Origin: Microcaldota archaeon
GTDB taxonomy: Archaea > Micrarchaeota > Micrarchaeia > Micrarchaeales > Micrarchaeaceae
Direction of reading: 5' to 3'
DNA length: 8,202 nucleotides
NCBI GenBank assembly: GCA_027365215.1
Contig: DAHXNT010000024.1
Location: forward strand, 1 to 8,202
The notes under the pieces were generated by a model. It was not told the origin of the DNA. It saw only the letters and a program-made list of their open reading frames with translations, and did no database searches. Positions 1 through 6,242 of this stretch are shown in pieces; the stretch's first letter is position 1, and each line of letters starts with the position of its first letter. The position numbers and the translations under genes were made by a program.

Positions 1-1055
1 TCCGCGAATATCATGGCGTTGTATTTGATGCTCAGGCCGTTCATCGATATTGTTGGCCTGACGATAACACCCACGCCTTCGGCCCTCAGCTTCTCGTACG
101 CGCTCTTCGCGCTGCCCCTCGGCAGATCGTACTTCTCGTCTATCCTCGCGAAGCTTACAGTGCTGTCTGCGTTCAGCTCCAGCATGACCGCGTACTCCCT
201 TAGCATGAGCTCGCTGCTCGACGGCCCTTTACCGCCCTTTTTCCTATGCCAGACCCTCTCCTTGAGGATGTTGAAGAAACTGTCCCTGAAAGGTATGAAG
301 CCGTACGACGGAGTCGCAGGCGTAACGTACCATTCCGACACTATGCCGAACAATGCCGGGTTCTCTCGTATTGTGTTGAGTATGGTGGTAAGGTTCATGC
401 TGTTCTCCGCCACGCAGAATATGACGAGGTCGTAGCCGCCTTTGGTGAGCATGGCGAGCTGCACCGCCTCGTTTCCCTCGAGCGCGGCCTTCAGCTCGTC
501 GGCGCTTGGCTTTCTGCTGATGAACCTCACAAATATCATGTAGTTCCAGAAGCCGAGCTTCGTCAGGTCGAGTTCGACGGTATACTTTATGCCGAAGGCG
601 CTCTCAAGCCTCTTTATCCTGTATGGCACGCTCGAGGCCTTTATGCCAGTTATCTTGCTCAGCTTCTGGTGCGACAGCCTCGAGTTCATGCTTAGCGCCT
701 TCAGCAATAGCCTATCGCTTTCCTCTATCCTTTGCCCTTCTGCGACAGTGGCCGCGGTGGCAGTGGCGCTCTCCTTCTCTGCTTCAATAGAGCTTATCCT
801 TTCTAGATACTTCTCCTCCAGTTCCTTCGCGCTTTCCGGTCTCTTCCTGTGCCTTGCGGGCACCATGAGCCCGTCGTCTGTTATCCAGCCGAGGTAGTGG
901 GTTATCTTCCTGGGCTTGCCGGCTTCCGGGTCCCACTTGCTGGTGGCCTCGAATACGCAGAACCTCTTGTTGAGGTATCTAAGCTCAAGGTAAGAGCCGT
1001 ACGCCTTCTTCAGCCTTTCGAGGCTTTCCCTTACCTTCTCGGGCGCTTCCCTCAT
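1..1055 (-). CDS. AsnC/Lrp-like transcriptional regulator, C-terminus cut by window edge
   Basis: The frame reads without a stop from an ATG at 1055 down to base 1, giving at least 351 residues; the C-terminus lies outside the window. Residues 111-158 match the AsnC/Lrp helix-turn-helix pattern: acidic start, D114, LLKAL, N124-R126, LSKITGIKASSV, and the signature RIKRLE at 146-151. Residues 160-245 follow as an alpha/beta stretch where Lrp proteins carry their ligand-binding RAM domain. A second winged-helix-like stretch lies at about 279-335. Residues 22-67 hold a WDPEAGKPRK...YLGWI segment resembling the N-terminal part of IS1634/IS4-type transposases. A linker rich in Glu, Lys, Ala and Thr spans about 74-110. 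Lrp proteins are usually about 150 residues, so this is a much enlarged, multi-domain version. Family knowledge suggests a DNA-binding regulator, perhaps ligand-responsive; its targets and ligand are unknown. The ATG follows a TATA box at leaderless distance. Confidence 0.8.
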   Translation of the reverse strand, partial: MREAPEKVRESLERLKKAYGSYLELRYLNKRFCVFEATSKWDPEAGKPRKITHYLGWITDDGLMVPARHRKRPESAKELEEKYLERISSIEAEKESATATAATVAEGQRIEESDRLLLKALSMNSRLSHQKLSKITGIKASSVPYRIKRLESAFGIKYTVELDLTKLGFWNYMIFVRFISRKPSADELKAALEGNEAVQLAMLTKGGYDLVIFCVAENSMNLTTILNTIRENPALFGIVSEWYVTPATPSYGFIPFRDSFFNILKERVWHRKKGGKGPSSSELMLREYAVMLELNADSTVSFARIDEKYDLPRGSAKSAYEKLRAEGVGVIVRPTISMNGLSIKYNAMIFA

Positions 1056-1075
1056 GATTAAGCCTTTCTTGTGTA

Positions 1076-1087
1076 ATATATTTAAAT
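1076..1087 (-). promoter_or_regulatory. TATA box for the leftward regulator gene
   Basis: On the minus strand this reads TTTAAATATATT. Its centre is about 26 nt ahead of the ATG at 1055, so transcription would start at or next to the start codon. This points to a leaderless mRNA, common in archaea, and agrees with the absence of a ribosome binding site there. Confidence 0.6.
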
Positions 1088-1184
1088 GTTTCCAAGATAT
1101 GGTATGTGCCAGCGTATATGCGATTACAATACGAATATATGGGTATATGAGTGCAGTTTTTAATAAAAAAGACGATATAAATAT

Positions 1185-1234
1185 GGTTTATATATGAAAC
1201 CTTTCGGGTACGGTGTCTATGAAACCGCGAACCC
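1185..1234. promoter_or_regulatory. Palindromic sequences upstream of the 1235 TATA box, possible operator
   Basis: Two inverted repeats lie side by side. The first is GGTTT (1185-1189) with AAACC (1197-1201). The second is compound: GGGT (1206-1209) with ACCC (1231-1234), enclosing CGGT (1211-1214) with ACCG (1224-1227). The 9-mer TATGAAACC also occurs twice, at 1193-1201 and 1218-1226, spaced 25 nt apart. The cluster abuts the TATA box at 1235, a usual place for archaeal regulator binding. Whether the neighbouring Lrp-like protein binds here is inference only. Confidence 0.35.
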
Positions 1235-1243
1235 TATTTATAG
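1235..1243 (+). promoter_or_regulatory. TATA box for the structured RNA and probably the 1438 gene
   Basis: The sequence TATTTATAG is centred near 1239. An archaeal TATA box there predicts a transcription start around 1265-1267, which is where the first helix of the structured RNA begins. No other TATA-like sequence lies between the RNA and the gene at 1438. Confidence 0.55.
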
Positions 1244-1266
1244 TAGGTACACGGTATATTTCATAT

Positions 1267-1378
1267 GGTAGGGAAAAACGAGTTCCGGCTCAAACTAGTT
1301 GTTTTTGCCAACTCCACTCCAACAAGACCCACTAAGGGCCGGAACCGAACGCAGAATAATGGCGTTCATTTCCCTACC
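1267..1378 (+). ncRNA. Predicted three-way-junction RNA (free ncRNA or structured leader), family not recognised
   Basis: The segment is closed by a perfect 10-bp helix P1, GGTAGGGAAA (1267-1276) with TTTCCCTACC (1369-1378). Inside are P2, an 8-bp helix GTTCCGGC (1282-1289) with GCCGGAAC (1338-1345), and P3, a 6-bp helix GAACGC (1347-1352) with GCGTTC (1362-1367). P2 encloses a hairpin AGTTG (1297-1301) with CAACT (1309-1313), plus a C-rich, probably single-stranded run at about 1314-1330. The junction strands are 5, 1 and 1 nt, so it is compact. P1 starts 28 nt after a TATA box centre and a T-rich run follows it. AACG at 1277-1280 could compete with P3 for CGTT (1363-1366), giving an alternative fold. 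It was compared from memory with 5S rRNA, tRNA, RNase P, SRP and guide RNAs without a match. Since no other promoter precedes the 1438 gene, it may instead be a cis-acting leader. Confidence 0.6.
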
Positions 1379-1379
1379 C

Positions 1380-1388
1380 TCTTTTCTT
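1380..1388 (+). terminator. T-rich run after the structured RNA, possible terminator
   Basis: The run TCTTTTCTT directly follows the P1 helix. Archaeal transcription commonly ends at U-rich tracts, so it could end the RNA or cause partial termination before the 1438 gene. The tract is short and interrupted by C, so readthrough is likely. Confidence 0.35.
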
Positions 1389-1427
1389 GCACAGACGCAT
1401 TGATTTCACGCAACTCTATGGCAGCAT

Positions 1428-1433
1428 GGGTGA
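1428..1433 (+). promoter_or_regulatory. Ribosome binding site that sets the start at 1438
   Basis: GGGTGA contains GGTGA, complementary to the usual 3' end of archaeal 16S rRNA, and lies 4 nt before the ATG at 1438. In-frame starts further up (TTG at 1387, ATG at 1426) lack such a site, and the TTG sits in the T-rich run. Confidence 0.6.
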
Positions 1434-1437
1434 AAGA

Positions 1438-2289
1438 ATGAGCGACAACGTCGATATTATAATCCAAACGGAAGACATAAATAATACACTGAAAAATACA
1501 TCTGATTCTCAAATTCTGAGGATCGAACCAAGAGGGGGTAAAAGAATGGTTCTTTCAGGGCTGCAAGGCCTGAAGGCAGGCTCTACGCGCAGGAACAAGG
1601 CGCACTTGTCCTTTGTGCATCCGCACCCAAAGTCTATAATAGAGGGTACGGAGGGCAGAGTGAAAACTCAAGGGACATTCGGCACTACTGCGGCAATGGC
1701 GGCAAAGAGCGCTACTGAGTACGCGAAGGCCACAGCCAAAGGCATAAAAAGCGTTGTGAGCGTTGTCCAGGCATATGCGGTATACACGACACATATGATA
1801 TATCAGGCACGCGGCGGCAAGAAGGTCATAGAGGCCGATGTCACGCCAACGACAGAACTGACTACGCCTTCTGATTACGATTATATGAACACGAAGCTCA
1901 GCAGGAACGAGATGAGCGTTTTCAGGTGCCTGGCCGACACAGGTGAGTGCAGGATCAAGGAACTGGCGGACAAGACGGGCCTGAGCCCCAGGGAAGTGTT
2001 CAATGCAGTCAGGACAGGCCTGGTAGGCAGGGGGTTTGCTGAGATTGACCCTAGAAACCAGGAATGCTACGTGCTGACTGGCGTCGGCATAAAGGCGTTC
2101 TCGTATCTTGCATCGCTGGAATCCATGAGTAAAGATACAAAAAGGAACGAGGAGAAGAAGGAGGCGATTAAGTACAAGGACGCACTCGACGCGAAAGTCA
2201 GAGAGGTAGTAAAGGCGCCCTCACCAGTGATGCTAAGGTGCGAGAGAAGGGACAGACTCGTCAACATAAGCGATGACTCCACGTCCTGA
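1438..2289 (+). CDS. Unrecognised protein with a winged-helix domain
   Basis: The product is 283 residues from the ATG at 1438. The first 80 residues are polar and basic with no recognised domain. Residues 84-122 form an Ala-rich likely helix with no charged core long enough to call it a membrane span. Residues 153-225 look like a winged helix-turn-helix: LSRNEMSVFRCLADTGE, then a recognition helix around SPREVFNAVRTGLV (183-196), then a short wing and a terminal helix. A charged Lys/Glu stretch (231-258) follows. The domain suggests DNA binding as a regulator or an accessory chromosome protein, but partners are unknown. The gene sits downstream of the structured RNA with no promoter of its own, so the RNA element may control it. 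The gap to the coiled-coil gene is 139 nt and contains its own TATA-like sequences. The function cannot be named from sequence. Confidence 0.75.
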   Translation: MSDNVDIIIQTEDINNTLKNTSDSQILRIEPRGGKRMVLSGLQGLKAGSTRRNKAHLSFVHPHPKSIIEGTEGRVKTQGTFGTTAAMAAKSATEYAKATAKGIKSVVSVVQAYAVYTTHMIYQARGGKKVIEADVTPTTELTTPSDYDYMNTKLSRNEMSVFRCLADTGECRIKELADKTGLSPREVFNAVRTGLVGRGFAEIDPRNQECYVLTGVGIKAFSYLASLESMSKDTKRNEEKKEAIKYKDALDAKVREVVKAPSPVMLRCERRDRLVNISDDSTS

Positions 2290-2297
2290 AGTAAGGG

Positions 2298-2311
2298 CAT
2301 GGCGGGCCATG
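2298..2311 (+). other. Small hairpin after the 1438-2289 gene
   Basis: CATGG (2298-2302) and CCATG (2307-2311) form a 5-bp stem with a CGGG loop, 8 nt past the stop codon. No T-run follows, so a terminator role is doubtful. Confidence 0.25.
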
Positions 2312-2330
2312 ATGGCGGCACGTAAATGAA

Positions 2331-2380
2331 ATAAATAATACATTAAATAGCGCATCGGAAACATATAAATAATACATTAA
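2331..2380 (+). repeat. Perfect 16-nt direct repeat, two copies
   Basis: ATAAATAATACATTAA occurs at 2331-2346 and 2365-2380, start-to-start distance 34 nt. The first 12 bases (ATAAATAATACA) occur a third time inside the preceding gene at 1477-1488. The second copy overlaps a TATA-like sequence (TATAAATA) that could serve the gene at 2429, so the repeats may be paired protein sites or a duplicated promoter element. Confidence 0.6.
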
Positions 2381-2393
2381 TTTGGATATAAGT
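2364..2393 (+). promoter_or_regulatory. Candidate TATA boxes for the coiled-coil gene
   Basis: TATAAATA at 2364-2371 would give a start near 2395 and a leader of about 34 nt. GATATAAG at about 2385-2392 would give a start near 2416 and a leader of about 12 nt. The sequence does not decide between them. Only a weak ribosome binding site (AAAAGG, near 2416-2421) precedes the ATG at 2429. Confidence 0.4.
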
Positions 2394-2428
2394 ATAGACG
2401 TAAAGATTCATGCTTAAAAGGCGATAGA

Positions 2429-4705
2429 ATGGCATTCAGTCTCAGGGGACGCATGAGGTCAACAGAAGGAGGAACCGGCGAAGTATCGAAGGAGATGACC
2501 GACAAGGTCAACAATATACTTGAGAGGATGGCGCCGCTCTTCAATAATGAGGAATACATGGACATGGCGCTCAAGGAGAAGCGCGAACACGAGAAGGCAG
2601 AGATAAGCAGGCTCGAGAGCGGGCTCGCGGCACGCAGCAACATGAAGATCGAGGACCTCGAGAAGGAGGAGAAGGCTACCAGCAGCAAGTTCGAGAGGTT
2701 TGACAAGGATCTCAACTCCCTTGAAGCTATAAAGCAGATTTACTATGAGAAGAGCGACCTGACAGACGAGAACGAAAAGCTGAAGAAGGAGCTAAAGGAA
2801 GCGCAGGAGAAGGCTGCGGAAGCCAAGAAAAACACGGCGGCAGGAAGCGGACAGGACGCCGCTGCTGCTGATAAGAAGGTAGAAGGGATAGAAAAGTACC
2901 TGCTCGAGAAGGACAAGGAGATAAAGGCCAATGATGACAAGATACTGAAAGCACAGCTCGCCATTTCGAGGCAGTATGGCGAGCTCAACAGCAGCACTGT
3001 CTACTCATCGGACGAGTGGAGCGACAAGGTTTTTGGTGCCATGGATGACGCAAAGAGCAAGAAGGAGACTGAGGAGAAGGCCCTTACAGAGATAAAGAAC
3101 AGCATAGATATACTAAAGAACAATCCGCGTAAGATAGCGGAGGGCCAGAGAAGTCTTAGGGAGCTCGAAGACATGGCTGCTAACCCTGACGCTATGATAA
3201 GGCAGAGCATCGTTTCGGGAATCGAGGAGGCAGCAAAAATCCTTGAGTCAAGGAACGTCCTCTCCATAAATGATGAGCAGAATGCAATGGATAGTTTGGT
3301 AAAGGACAGTATATTCGAGAAGGCGAAAAGCGAAATCGAGAAGCTCAACAAGGACATCGGGTTGCTTGAGGAGGACAAGAAGCTCGCGGAGAAGCAGGGT
3401 AAGAAAGTAGAGCACGAGCTCGCAGTGGACATGGGAGAAAGGTTCAAGGGTAGAGTAGGCAGAGGGGCCAGGGAAAGAGGCCTCAATGTGAAGGCTTCTT
3501 CAGATATAGCTAATGAGAGGCTAGCTGCGGCAAAGGAGATAATAAACAGCGTGCTGATGCACGCCAAGACCGGGATGGGATTGGGACAGGTGCTTATGCT
3601 CGTGTCCGCGAATGGCGACGAGTCGAGGCTGGCAAGGAGCAACATAGATAAGAAAGAGATTACACCGTATGTCAACGCCATAAACGAATATACGAAGGTC
3701 GGTGCGAAGGATAGGGTCGAGAAGCTGATCGCCGCGATACGCAAAGCGGACACCCACAGCAAAGAAGGCAGTGGTAATGCAGGCGACACCGGAGTAAGCG
3801 GAGCATCTATAACGACAACAACACCGAAGGAGGCGTTCAGCTACGAGAACGCTGTATGGACCGATGACGCGGCGCGTGAGAGATTCATAACCGAGAACGG
3901 CCATGTGATAAAGGCGTTCGGTTATGCGAAAAATGCGTATAACAATCTTGACAAGTCCCTCAGGGATGCGTTCGAGAGTGGAACGCTGTCTGCGGCGCAG
4001 GCCGTAGTAATTTACAAGGCGCTCAGCAAGGCATGGGCAAATGAGCAGCGCGGCGTCTTCAAGGGTGCGGCTAAGGATTACCTGCTTACTGACAATGAAA
4101 TAGACAGTGCGAGCGTAGAGAGCATAGACTACAGCCACTCAAAGGCCCTGATAGGGCATATGAAAAAGCTGGACCACAACGGGATCGACGCTTACAAGGA
4201 AAGCGAAATACGCACGGAAATGAACAGGATACGTGAGAACCACCCGTTGCTGAAGGCGCTTCGCACCGAGGGTAAGAAAGCCTCGATGCCACCCGAGTCT
4301 CCTGAAGTGACGGAAGGAGAAGGAGAAGCGAACATGCCTATCCACCCAGCAGCTCCGCTGCTGAGGGGCGCAGGGGAATTGGGCGCGATGTCGTCCGACG
4401 TCCAGCAGAAAAAAGAGAACGAGAACACTTCAGGCAAAAACGGCGAGGCTTCCGCCACAGCGGATAGGAAACGCAGGAACGAGAAGATAAACGCAAAGGA
4501 ATACGACGCCATGAGCGAAGAGGCCAGGAAGTCAATGGACGAAGGCATCAAGGAGCTTATTACGAGCGGGGTGACTGACGCCCTGATGATAAGCAAGACC
4601 CTCAACCTATCAGTTATGGTAGTGAGGAGAAGGATGGCCGAGATGGTGAGCAGCGGCGAGCTGCACCTGGATTTCTTCCCGGATAGTATGGTCGAGAGTA
4701 AGTAA
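2429..4705 (+). CDS. Large coiled-coil protein with C-terminal helix-turn-helix, unrecognised
   Basis: The product is 758 residues. Residues 20-340 are dominated by Glu/Lys/Leu heptad-like sequence, for example LTDENEKLKKELKEAQEKAA, predicting long coiled coils broken by an Ala/Gly/Asp patch near 136-150. A helical region follows to about 440. A flexible Ser/Gly/Thr linker lies at about 441-468, a second helical domain at about 470-610 and another low-complexity linker at about 610-690. Residues 695-748 look like a helix-turn-helix: MSEEARKSMDEGIKELITSG, then TDALMISKTLNLSVMVVRRRMAEMV with a basic RRR recognition helix. There is no signal peptide or membrane span and no Walker motif, so it is not an SMC/Rad50 ATPase. 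The architecture suggests a cytosolic or nucleoid-bound scaffold that dimerises and touches DNA. Together with the winged-helix gene upstream it may form a functional pair, but that is inference. Confidence 0.75.
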   Translation: MAFSLRGRMRSTEGGTGEVSKEMTDKVNNILERMAPLFNNEEYMDMALKEKREHEKAEISRLESGLAARSNMKIEDLEKEEKATSSKFERFDKDLNSLEAIKQIYYEKSDLTDENEKLKKELKEAQEKAAEAKKNTAAGSGQDAAAADKKVEGIEKYLLEKDKEIKANDDKILKAQLAISRQYGELNSSTVYSSDEWSDKVFGAMDDAKSKKETEEKALTEIKNSIDILKNNPRKIAEGQRSLRELEDMAANPDAMIRQSIVSGIEEAAKILESRNVLSINDEQNAMDSLVKDSIFEKAKSEIEKLNKDIGLLEEDKKLAEKQGKKVEHELAVDMGERFKGRVGRGARERGLNVKASSDIANERLAAAKEIINSVLMHAKTGMGLGQVLMLVSANGDESRLARSNIDKKEITPYVNAINEYTKVGAKDRVEKLIAAIRKADTHSKEGSGNAGDTGVSGASITTTTPKEAFSYENAVWTDDAARERFITENGHVIKAFGYAKNAYNNLDKSLRDAFESGTLSAAQAVVIYKALSKAWANEQRGVFKGAAKDYLLTDNEIDSASVESIDYSHSKALIGHMKKLDHNGIDAYKESEIRTEMNRIRENHPLLKALRTEGKKASMPPESPEVTEGEGEANMPIHPAAPLLRGAGELGAMSSDVQQKKENENTSGKNGEASATADRKRRNEKINAKEYDAMSEEARKSMDEGIKELITSGVTDALMISKTLNLSVMVVRRRMAEMVSSGELHLDFFPDSMVESK

Positions 4706-4813
4706 TAGCGACAGCGAAGGGAAGAGTGAGAAGAGCGAGTGCTGACGGTCACATAGTCGCGGTACGACTGCGGCATTGACAGGCGTCGGAGCGCAGACAC
4801 GCCGCACGCCGAT
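4706..4813. other. Convergent intergenic region with weak hairpins
   Basis: This separates two genes that end facing each other. AGTCG (4755-4759) pairs with CGACT (4765-4769), and GGCGT (4782-4786) pairs with ACGCC (4799-4803). Neither is followed by a T-run on either strand, so a termination role is possible but unproven. No gene is seen here. Confidence 0.3.
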
Positions 4814-5116
4814 TCACTTGCTTACGAGATCCCTTATGGTATCCATGAATCTGTTCCATCCCTCGTCTTCTTCTGTGGAGATTGCATCCATGCTGTCGGA
4901 CAGCAGGACCATGAGGTCGTACAAGCTATCCATGTCGAGAACCGATGCCATTTCAGTTCCGGGAGACAGTTTATTGAGGGAATTTATGAACGCATCGCGC
5001 AGTTCTGCAAGCGACCCCGCGTCGTAGGACTGCGCTGTGCCGGCGGAAACTTTTCGAACCGCAGCGTAGAGTGCGTCGAATGCGGCCACAACATTCTTCC
5101 TTTCTTTATTGTCCAT
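4814..5116 (-). CDS. Small acidic helical protein, unrecognised
   Basis: The product is 100 residues and predicted mostly alpha-helical, with Asp/Glu-rich segments such as LDMDSLYDLMVLLSDSMDAI (residues 61-80). No cysteines, membrane span or catalytic motif is visible. It reads as a small helical bundle that may bind another protein. The ATG at 5116 is chosen because the frame begins there with a normal N-terminus. A second ATG at 5123 in another frame gives only five codons (MAYGQ) and overlaps the start, so it could slightly affect translation. The gene is convergent with the coiled-coil gene and divergent from the PRODH-like gene, sharing a TATA-rich spacer with the latter. Its being a real gene rests on clean length, typical codon use and a sensible promoter position, not on homology. 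Confidence 0.6.
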   Translation of the reverse strand: MDNKERKNVVAAFDALYAAVRKVSAGTAQSYDAGSLAELRDAFINSLNKLSPGTEMASVLDMDSLYDLMVLLSDSMDAISTEEDEGWNRFMDTIRDLVSK

Positions 5117-5180
5117 ATGCCATACCTTGCACCGAAAGCCAAGGGCGTTCCGGAATTAAAGCTAAGTGTTAAACAAAGCT

Positions 5181-5196
5181 TATTAATTTATATATC
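5181..5196. promoter_or_regulatory. Shared TATA-rich element between divergent genes
   Basis: On the minus strand this reads GATATATAAATTAATA and would place a start near 5165 for the small protein gene, with a leader of about 49 nt. On the plus strand TTTATATA (5187-5194) would place a start near 5217 for the PRODH-like gene, with a leader of about 45 nt. Both genes lack another obvious TATA box in the 145-nt spacer. Confidence 0.45.
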
Positions 5197-5261
5197 AAAC
5201 CTATACCGTCTAATGTGCTTGGGGGAGCGCCGCACGCTGGCGGTATGGCACCTGCAAACGA

Positions 5262-6242
5262 GTGATGCTGTTGCCGAACGAATACGTGAAGGAACACGGT
5301 ATAATAAGGAGGATTGTCTTCAGGCTGGTTAGGAAGCGCATAGCCGGCTCCACCTCCGGGTCTCTCATAAAGAACATAATGAACATAAACGAGAGAGGCA
5401 TGCACGCGACGGCAACGCTGCTCAACGACAGATCGATGGACTTGCAGAAGGCGAAGTACAACACCAACTCGTATCTGCAGATGGTGAGGCAGATATCGAG
5501 GCTGCACCTCAACTCCGACATATCGCTCAGGCCCAGCCAGCTGGGATACTCGCTGAGCGAGGAGGCGTTCAACAAGAATCTCGAGGATATAGTGAGCCTC
5601 GGCTCTCAGGCAGGCATAAAGACATGGCTTGAGCTTGAGAACGACCTGAATTATGACTCCATAATAACTATGTACACGCGCCTGCGCGACACCTACAGCG
5701 GCATAGGGGTCGAGGTGCCGTATGGACTCAACGGATCGGCATTCAAGCAGCTGTCGAGGAAGGACGGCCACATGAAAATAGTCGTCGGAAAGCGATATGC
5801 CGACAGGAGCAAGGCGAAAGCGGAAGCAGGCGCGGAGAAGAATGGGAAGGAAGGAAAGAAGTCGGCGAGCAAGAGCAGGATAGACGACATGGTGAACTAC
5901 TTCGGACGCGCGGCAGGAGCGTGCCGCGACGTCATGATATCGGACACGGAGGAGAGCAACGTCATGAAGATAGCGAACAAATCGAAGGAGCTGAAGAAGG
6001 GTGTCATGTTCGAGCTGCCGTTCGGCGAGAGCAACAAGAAACTTAATAAGCTTATAAAGAGCAGGATAAACCTGAGCATATACACACCGTATGGCAAGGA
6101 CTGGGTTACGTATGCGGTAAACAGGCTTGCTGAGGGCAGGATAAGGAGGATTGCCGCGGCTGTGCTCAGCAAGAGCAAGAACGGGGAAAACGGACAGATG
6201 ATGAACGATGCAGACATCAGCCCAGAGGACTACTCAAGTTGA
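5262..6242 (+). CDS. Proline dehydrogenase (PRODH) family-like protein, altered active site
   Basis: The product is 326 residues, close to monofunctional bacterial PRODH (about 300), which is an FAD-dependent TIM barrel oxidising proline to pyrroline-5-carboxylate. Family landmarks appear in order: ERGMHATATLLND (44-56), ISLRPSQLGYSLSEEAF (87-103), WLELENDLNYDS (122-133), IGVEVPYGL (148-156), KIVVGKRYAD (172-181), VMFELPFG (248-255) and IYTPYGKDWVTYAVNRLAE (273-291). Compared from memory with Thermus PRODH, the substrate Tyr is kept (Y274), but the Lys of SLKLTQLG is R90, the first Arg of the carboxylate-binding pair is N287 (the second, R288, stays), and the ATH cofactor segment reads ISD (226-228). 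A Lys/Ala-rich insert fills 182-206. It may have another substrate or be catalytically weak. The start is GTG 5262 or ATG 5265; no earlier in-frame start exists after the stop at 5211. It overlaps the next gene by 35 nt. Confidence 0.72.
   Translation: MMLLPNEYVKEHGIIRRIVFRLVRKRIAGSTSGSLIKNIMNINERGMHATATLLNDRSMDLQKAKYNTNSYLQMVRQISRLHLNSDISLRPSQLGYSLSEEAFNKNLEDIVSLGSQAGIKTWLELENDLNYDSIITMYTRLRDTYSGIGVEVPYGLNGSAFKQLSRKDGHMKIVVGKRYADRSKAKAEAGAEKNGKEGKKSASKSRIDDMVNYFGRAAGACRDVMISDTEESNVMKIANKSKELKKGVMFELPFGESNKKLNKLIKSRINLSIYTPYGKDWVTYAVNRLAEGRIRRIAAAVLSKSKNGENGQMMNDADISPEDYSS

Noticed and set aside
13..1061. Several plus-strand open frames across the left end
   Set aside because: They overlap each other and lie opposite one continuous minus-strand frame with clear AsnC/Lrp motifs; they show no family features.
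1267..1378. Reading the structured segment as 5S rRNA
   Set aside because: Length and three-way junction are similar, but the conserved 5S loop sequences are missing and the third arm is only about 20 nt instead of about 40.
1267..1378. Reading the inverted repeat as a small transposon remnant
   Set aside because: No target-site duplication flanks it (left TTCATAT, right CTCTTTT), and the internal helices and TATA spacing favour an RNA.
1387..1389. TTG at 1387 as the start of the winged-helix gene
   Set aside because: It lies within the T-rich run after the RNA and has no ribosome site, while the ATG at 1438 has GGGTGA at a good distance.
3001..3789. 262-codon minus-strand open frame inside the coiled-coil gene
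   Set aside because: Its Ser/Leu/Phe-rich sequence is the usual reverse reading of Glu/Lys-rich coiled-coil codons; no start signal or domain is seen.
3521..4800. Other minus-strand open frames under the coiled-coil gene
   Set aside because: They are low in recognisable structure and fully covered by the plus-strand gene with consistent codon use.
5229..5244. GC-rich hairpin in the leader of the PRODH-like gene
   Set aside because: CCGC with GCGG gives only about 4 bp plus a wobble; too weak to call as a regulatory structure.
5307..5313. Strong AAGGAGG sequence as a ribosome site for a later start
   Set aside because: It is made of in-frame AGG AGG arginine codons and no in-frame start follows at a suitable distance; a similar run occurs near 6143 inside the same gene.
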